A program made the translations under genes and the position numbers. A stretch of 64,000 nucleotides of DNA, taken from contig JAGQRH010000018.1 in the NCBI GenBank assembly GCA_020425605.1, positions 28,465-92,464 on the forward strand. The letters are read 5' to 3'. Every line of letters begins with the position of its first letter. Positions within the stretch are counted from its first letter, which is position 1. Below, piece by piece: positions 59,993-64,000 of the stretch. This DNA comes from Planctomycetota bacterium. Its GTDB lineage: Bacteria > Planctomycetota > UBA8742 > UBA2392. Under the pieces are notes generated by a model. That model was not told where the DNA came from, did not search any database, and saw only the letters and a program-made list of their open reading frames with translations.

Positions 59993-61099
59993 TTACTTTT
60001 CCCCTTCAGGTTGCAAGAGCCCAGCCGACAGTTTTTCGGCCAGTTGCATCCACGCTGCCTGCTCAGATTCAGGCAGTGCTGCAATGGAACTCAACGCGCG
60101 CTTGATTGCTTCCTGCCTTCGGGGACTGTCTTTATCGAGCTTACGCAGGGCAAAAGAGTACTGTGCCATCAGCATGATGTAGTCGCTGCTGTAGAGCCCG
60201 GAATCGGCCTCTGTGGGCAGCTCAGCTTCATCATAGTCACGCAGCCGATCGCCCCAGCGAACGCAGGCCTGCAGGTCGTCGCGGCCGAAGTAATTGTCTA
60301 CGGCCAGCGCAATAACCACGTTGCGCCATCCCACGCTGTTCAGCCGGTAACTGGCTTCGTAGGCCTGCAGAAAGTACCGGTCCGCGTCTGAGCCGGACGT
60401 TATCTCGATTCGCCCGACATCGAGGCAGGTCTGAAGCCAGAGCTCGTCGTCTTCAATCCGCTCTGCCGTCTCGTATGCCCGGCGAGCAAACGTTCGCGCC
60501 GCAGCCTTCTCGCCAACCTGGTTAAACTGGAACGCCAACCGCCGCGCGGAGCGAGCCGACTGCACGTGCGCGTCTTCCGCCGCCAGATCACGCAAGGCCT
60601 GATCACCCGCGCGCGCAGCGCCTACCTTGTCGCCATCGGCGAGCAGCAAGAGCACCTGCGCGAGTCCAACGTCGGCCTGCAATCGACGGTCATTCGTACT
60701 CGCGGCCTCCTTGCTTACAGCTGCCAGCAGCTCCCTCGCCTTGCCAACGTCGCGGCCATCGCCCTCGCGGCCCCAGATGGAAGCTTTGATGACATCGAGA
60801 TATTCGCGCTCGCGCCTAAAGTCTGCCGGCAGCATCTGCTGCGCGGTACCTACCATCGCCACAGCCAGGGCGCGCTGGCCTTCGTATTCGAAGTCCTCAG
60901 CACGCCGCAGTTTCTCAGCCACTTGCTCCAGACGATAGTCGCTGTCGGCCGAACGGTCTGTCAGAGGTGGAGGTTCCTCGGGCGCCACCGGCGTCGTTGC
61001 ACACGCTGCCAGTGCCAGTACGAGCATTGCGACAAACAGGAAACGGAGCCCGCGGTTTGCGGGCTCCGTGATTCCGTGCTTGGCTTCATTGCGCTTCAC
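59993..61099 (-). CDS. TPR-like lipoprotein between rpoC and rpsL
   Basis: 368 residues. GTG start sharing one base with the rpoC stop. The n-region is long and basic (MKRNEAKHGITEPANRG), then LFVAMLVLALAAC with lipobox LAAC at about residue 33. The mature protein is all-helical and TPR-like (AEKLRRAEDFEYEGQRALAV, LRRLAFQF-like RSARRLAFQFNQVGEKAAAR, AYETAERIEDDELWLQTCLD). An internal ATG (61027) would leave no n-region. A perfect 11-base hairpin lies in the signal-peptide codons. No function is assignable; position inside the rpoC-rpsL junction is unusual. Confidence 0.7.
   Translation of the reverse strand: MKRNEAKHGITEPANRGLRFLFVAMLVLALAACATTPVAPEEPPPLTDRSADSDYRLEQVAEKLRRAEDFEYEGQRALAVAMVGTAQQMLPADFRREREYLDVIKASIWGREGDGRDVGKARELLAAVSKEAASTNDRRLQADVGLAQVLLLLADGDKVGAARAGDQALRDLAAEDAHVQSARSARRLAFQFNQVGEKAAARTFARRAYETAERIEDDELWLQTCLDVGRIEITSGSDADRYFLQAYEASYRLNSVGWRNVVIALAVDNYFGRDDLQACVRWGDRLRDYDEAELPTEADSGLYSSDYIMLMAQYSFALRKLDKDSPRRQEAIKRALSSIAALPESEQAAWMQLAEKLSAGLLQPEGEK
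61043..61069 (-). other. perfect 11-base hairpin just after rpoC
   Basis: ACGGAGCCCGC (61043-61053), loop GGTTT, GCGGGCTCCGT (61059-61069). On the minus strand a weak T-rich tail (TTCCTGTTT) follows, so it may be an rpoC terminator or attenuator even though it lies in the lipoprotein reading frame. Confidence 0.6.
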
Positions 61100-64000
61100 T
61101 ATGCGACTCCGCTGGCGACCTTCTCGGCTTCACGCTCAACGTTTTCGCGCAGCATCTCGTTTCGGTGGTACATCGGGAATCCACTGCCTGCCGGGATGCG
61201 GTGACCGAGGATGATGTTCTCCTTCAGCCCCTGCAGGAAGTCGCGCTTGCCGGCAATGGCCGCTTCCGTGAGGACCTTCGTGGTCTCCTGGAAACTGGCC
61301 GAGCTGAGGAAGCTCTCGCTCTGCAGGCTCGCCTTGGTGATACCGAGCAGGAGCGGCTTGAAGGTGGCGGGTTTGCCGCCCTCTTCGCTGACACGCCTGT
61401 TTTCCTTGCGGATGTTGACGCGGTCTACGACCGTTCCGCGCAGGAACTCGGTGTTGCCTTCGTTGACAATGCGCACCTTGCGCAACATCTGCGAAAGGAT
61501 GATCTCGATGTGCTTGTCGTTGATACCCACGTTCTGGCTGCGGTACACCTTCTGGACTTCCGCCAGCAGGTATTCCTGAACCGCGTCTTTGCCCTGGATG
61601 TCCAGGATGTCGTGCGGTACGCGCGAGCCTTCCGTCAGCGGCTCACCGGCCTTCACGCGATCACCCGTGCGAACCTTGATGGAAAGGCGCGGCGGGATCG
61701 AGTGCTCGGCCACTTCGCCGGTGTCGCTGCGAACGAGGACATTGCGCTTGCCGCGCTTCTTGTCCTCCGCCAGCTCGACCGTTCCGTCGATCTTGGTAAT
61801 GATCGCCGGCTCTTTCGGCTTGCGTGCTTCCAGCAGTTCTGTAACGCGGGGCAGACCACCGGTGATGTCCTGCGTACCGCCGATTTCGCGGACGGTCTTG
61901 GCCAGCACCTCGCCGGCCTTCACCTTCTGGCCATCCTTGGCAACGATGGTCGACTTCTCGGCCAGCGGGTAGTACGCCAGCACATCGCCCTTTGTGTTTT
62001 CGATTCGAACCTGCGGGTGAAGGTCACCCTTATGCTCGATGACTACGCGCTGCTTGGTGCCGGTTTCCTGCTCGACTTCTTCCTTGAACGTACGGCCCTC
62101 AATCAAGTCGTCATAGACGATCTTGCCGTCGACTTCCGCGATGATTGGGGTCGAGTGTGGATCCCAGTCGCAAAGCACCTTGCCGGCCTTGGCAACCTTC
62201 GCACCATCCTCAAGCTTGAGGCTGGCGCCAAGCGGGATGAGATGTGTGTCGAGGACATTGTCGTCCTTGTCCACGATGAAGACCTCGCCCTTACTGCTGA
62301 CGGCAATGGACTCGCCGTCAATGTTTGTGACCAGTCGCAGGCTTTCACCGTACTTCACGGTACCTGCCCGCGAGATCTTGATGTCCTTGTCGACGCTAGC
62401 GTGTGTTGCCGTGCCACCGATGTGGAACGTACGCATGGTCAGCTGCGTGCCGGGCTCACCGATGGACTGGGCCGCGATGATGCCGACTGCAAGGCCGAGC
62501 TCGACCATTTCCTCACGGCTCAGGTCAGCACCGTAGCAGAGCTGGCAGCAGCCGCTGTCGCTTTCGCAAGTAAGGCCGCTGCGAACCCGGATTTTCTGGA
62601 AGCCGAGATCTTCAATCGTCTTGGCCATGTCGGCCGAGACAAGTGAGTTGCGCTTGATGAGCATTTCCTTGGTTTGCGGGTGGCGAATGTCGTCGCACAC
62701 CACACGCCCGCGGATGCCCTCGGCAAGGCTGATCTCGACCTTTTCGCCCTTGAACACCGAGCGCTTGTCGACGCCCTGGTCCGTGCCGCAGTCAATCTCG
62801 CTGACCACCACCGTTTGGGCCACGTCAGCAAGCTTGCGGGTCAGGTAGCCTGAGTCCGCCGTCTTGAGTGCGGTATCGGCCAGGCCCTTACGAGCACCGT
62901 GCGTGGACGAGAAGTACTCCAGGACCTTCAGGCCTTCGCGGAAGTTGGCCTTGATGGGCGTCTCAATAATCTCGCCGCCCGGCTTGGCCATAAGACCGCG
63001 CATGCCGGCCAGCTGACGAACCTGCTCTGTGCTGCCTCGGGCACCGCTGGTCACCATCATGAAGATGGGGTTCAGATACGGCTTGCCGTTGCGTTCGTCA
63101 TTCTTGAGGACGTCCATCATGGCGCGGCCGATTTCTTCGCGTGCATGTGTCCACTCGTCGATGACGTGGTTGCGGCGCTCGCGGTCGGTGATCACGCCCT
63201 GGCGGTAGCGACGATCAAGTTCGTCGACCACCTTCTGCGACTTCTTGAGGATGTCTTCCTTTACTTCCGGCGAGCGCATGTCGTCCTTGCCGATGCTGCA
63301 ACCCGCGCGCGTTGCCGACTTGAAGCCGAACTCCTTGATATCGTCGAGCAGGTGCAGCGTCTCGAGACGGCCGAGGCGCTTATAGCAGTGCGCGATCACG
63401 GCACTGACCTGCTTCTTGCCGATCGGATAGTTGAAGAACGGCATGCCGAGCGGAAGGATGTCGTTGAAGAGAATGCGGCCCGGGGTTGTCTCGATCATGA
63501 ACGAGTTCGTGAACTCCTTGCTGCTTTCGAGCCATTCTTCGTACAGGTCGCGATCGTCAAACGTGTCGCGGTCGAGCCCAAGCGTCCAGTCGACTTCCGG
63601 GGTCTCAACGTGGCCGCTGCTTACCTTGCCGGCAGCGTCGTAGACGACCTTGTGTGCCGGCATCAGCACCTTGATCTTGGCGTGCGTACCGAGCTTGCCG
63701 TGGCTGTAGGCGCTGATCGCGTCTTCCAGCGTGGTGAACCACTTGCCTTCGCCCTCTTCCTTGGCGTTGTCGGCCGTCATGTAGTACAGGCCGAGAACCA
63801 TGTCCTGCGAGGGCGTGATGATCGGGTTGCCGTGGGCCGGGCTGAAGATGTTGTGGATCGACAGCATCAGCGTGTGGGCTTCGATCTGCGCCTCGAACGA
63901 AAGCGGCAGGTGGACGGCCATCTGGTCACCGTCGAAGTCGGCGTTGAAGCCGCCGCAGACGAGCGGATGGATCTTGATGGCGTTGCCTTCCACCAGCACC
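61099..64000 (-). CDS. rpoC: DNA-directed RNA polymerase beta' subunit, C-terminal part (partial)
   Basis: About 966 residues are visible; the N-terminus lies beyond the right edge. The catalytic loop [15 protein letters not shown] holds the three Mg-binding Asp residues. The bridge helix/trigger loop zone includes [20 protein letters not shown] and [20 protein letters not shown]. The second zinc site is [33 protein letters not shown] is also standard. The end is [19 protein letters not shown]. The stop overlaps the GTG of the following lipoprotein gene. Confidence 0.97.
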   Translation of the reverse strand, partial: VLVEGNAIKIHPLVCGGFNADFDGDQMAVHLPLSFEAQIEAHTLMLSIHNIFSPAHGNPIITPSQDMVLGLYYMTADNAKEEGEGKWFTTLEDAISAYSHGKLGTHAKIKVLMPAHKVVYDAAGKVSSGHVETPEVDWTLGLDRDTFDDRDLYEEWLESSKEFTNSFMIETTPGRILFNDILPLGMPFFNYPIGKKQVSAVIAHCYKRLGRLETLHLLDDIKEFGFKSATRAGCSIGKDDMRSPEVKEDILKKSQKVVDELDRRYRQGVITDRERRNHVIDEWTHAREEIGRAMMDVLKNDERNGKPYLNPIFMMVTSGARGSTEQVRQLAGMRGLMAKPGGEIIETPIKANFREGLKVLEYFSSTHGARKGLADTALKTADSGYLTRKLADVAQTVVVSEIDCGTDQGVDKRSVFKGEKVEISLAEGIRGRVVCDDIRHPQTKEMLIKRNSLVSADMAKTIEDLGFQKIRVRSGLTCESDSGCCQLCYGADLSREEMVELGLAVGIIAAQSIGEPGTQLTMRTFHIGGTATHASVDKDIKISRAGTVKYGESLRLVTNIDGESIAVSSKGEVFIVDKDDNVLDTHLIPLGASLKLEDGAKVAKAGKVLCDWDPHSTPIIAEVDGKIVYDDLIEGRTFKEEVEQETGTKQRVVIEHKGDLHPQVRIENTKGDVLAYYPLAEKSTIVAKDGQKVKAGEVLAKTVREIGGTQDITGGLPRVTELLEARKPKEPAIITKIDGTVELAEDKKRGKRNVLVRSDTGEVAEHSIPPRLSIKVRTGDRVKAGEPLTEGSRVPHDILDIQGKDAVQEYLLAEVQKVYRSQNVGINDKHIEIILSQMLRKVRIVNEGNTEFLRGTVVDRVNIRKENRRVSEEGGKPATFKPLLLGITKASLQSESFLSSASFQETTKVLTEAAIAGKRDFLQGLKENIILGHRIPAGSGFPMYHRNEMLRENVEREAEKVASGVA

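Noticed and set aside
61165..62646. 493-codon open frame antisense to rpoC
   Set aside because: Long antisense frames are expected opposite GC-rich coding sequence; the rpoC reading is unambiguous.
1..64000. tRNA, rRNA, CRISPR arrays, insertion sequences
   Set aside because: No T-loop-like GGTTCGAATCC pattern in cloverleaf context, no regularly spaced repeats and no transposase motifs were seen; this was by eye, so a covariance-model scan would be decisive.

Overview
The window reads as a chromosomal segment of a Gram-negative, moderately GC-rich bacterium. The Gram-negative envelope is supported by an outer-membrane beta-barrel, many lipobox lipoproteins, KdsD (Kdo/LPS precursor pathway) and a periplasmic PBP4-type DacB. 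A PQQ-propeller/TPR giant, a DUF5939-type nucleotide cyclase, secreted alpha/alpha-toroid proteins and Ala/Lys-rich tails on ribosomal proteins together fit Planctomycetota best. That assignment is an inference, not proven.

Layout. (A) 1-15972, mixed accessory and housekeeping genes: partial purC, a methyltransferase, two small lipoproteins, a gamma-glutamylcyclotransferase-like protein, a GNAT protein, dacB, a VanZ-like protein, a 1512-aa propeller-TPR-propeller protein, kdsD and a class III cyclase on the plus strand. Three lipoproteins follow on the minus strand, one of them secretin-like. (B) 16057-24795, plus strand: prfB with an intact programmed +1 frameshift site, then a peptide-type ABC import set (two binding proteins, two permeases, no ATPase), then bioD and a terminator. 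(C) 24849-33334, minus strand: a tightly packed envelope cluster in the order beta-barrel, histidine kinase, NtrC-type regulator, periplasmic coiled-coil protein, two paralogous alpha/alpha-toroid proteins. (D) 33335-33752: a structured divergent intergenic region with a 53-nt hairpin and a cluster of GGCAG/CTGCC half-sites. (E) 33753-38792, plus strand: a four-gene coupled set of XPB-like helicase, 65-aa protein, helicase-associated protein and TPR lipoprotein. (F) 38789-64000, minus strand: the transcription/translation superoperon, read from the right as rpoC, TPR lipoprotein, rpsL, rpsG, fusA, the S10-spc-alpha cluster with secY, adk, infA, rpmJ and rpoA, then rplQ, trmD, rplS and a YraN-family gene.

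How it works together. Region F is the core gene-expression locus, but it is split by internal terminators and promoters. TTGAC(G/T)-type promoters sit before rpsG, fusA and rpsJ. tuf, rpmD, map and rpsD are absent from their usual places. Region C looks like a self-contained envelope-sensing or envelope-building system and is the best candidate for something undescribed. The ABC importer of region B has a large coiled-coil insertion in one permease and a membrane-anchored binding protein. Region E is a bacterial XPB helicase operon with a conserved-looking partner and a small protein of unknown function. No tRNA, rRNA, CRISPR array or insertion sequence was recognised.
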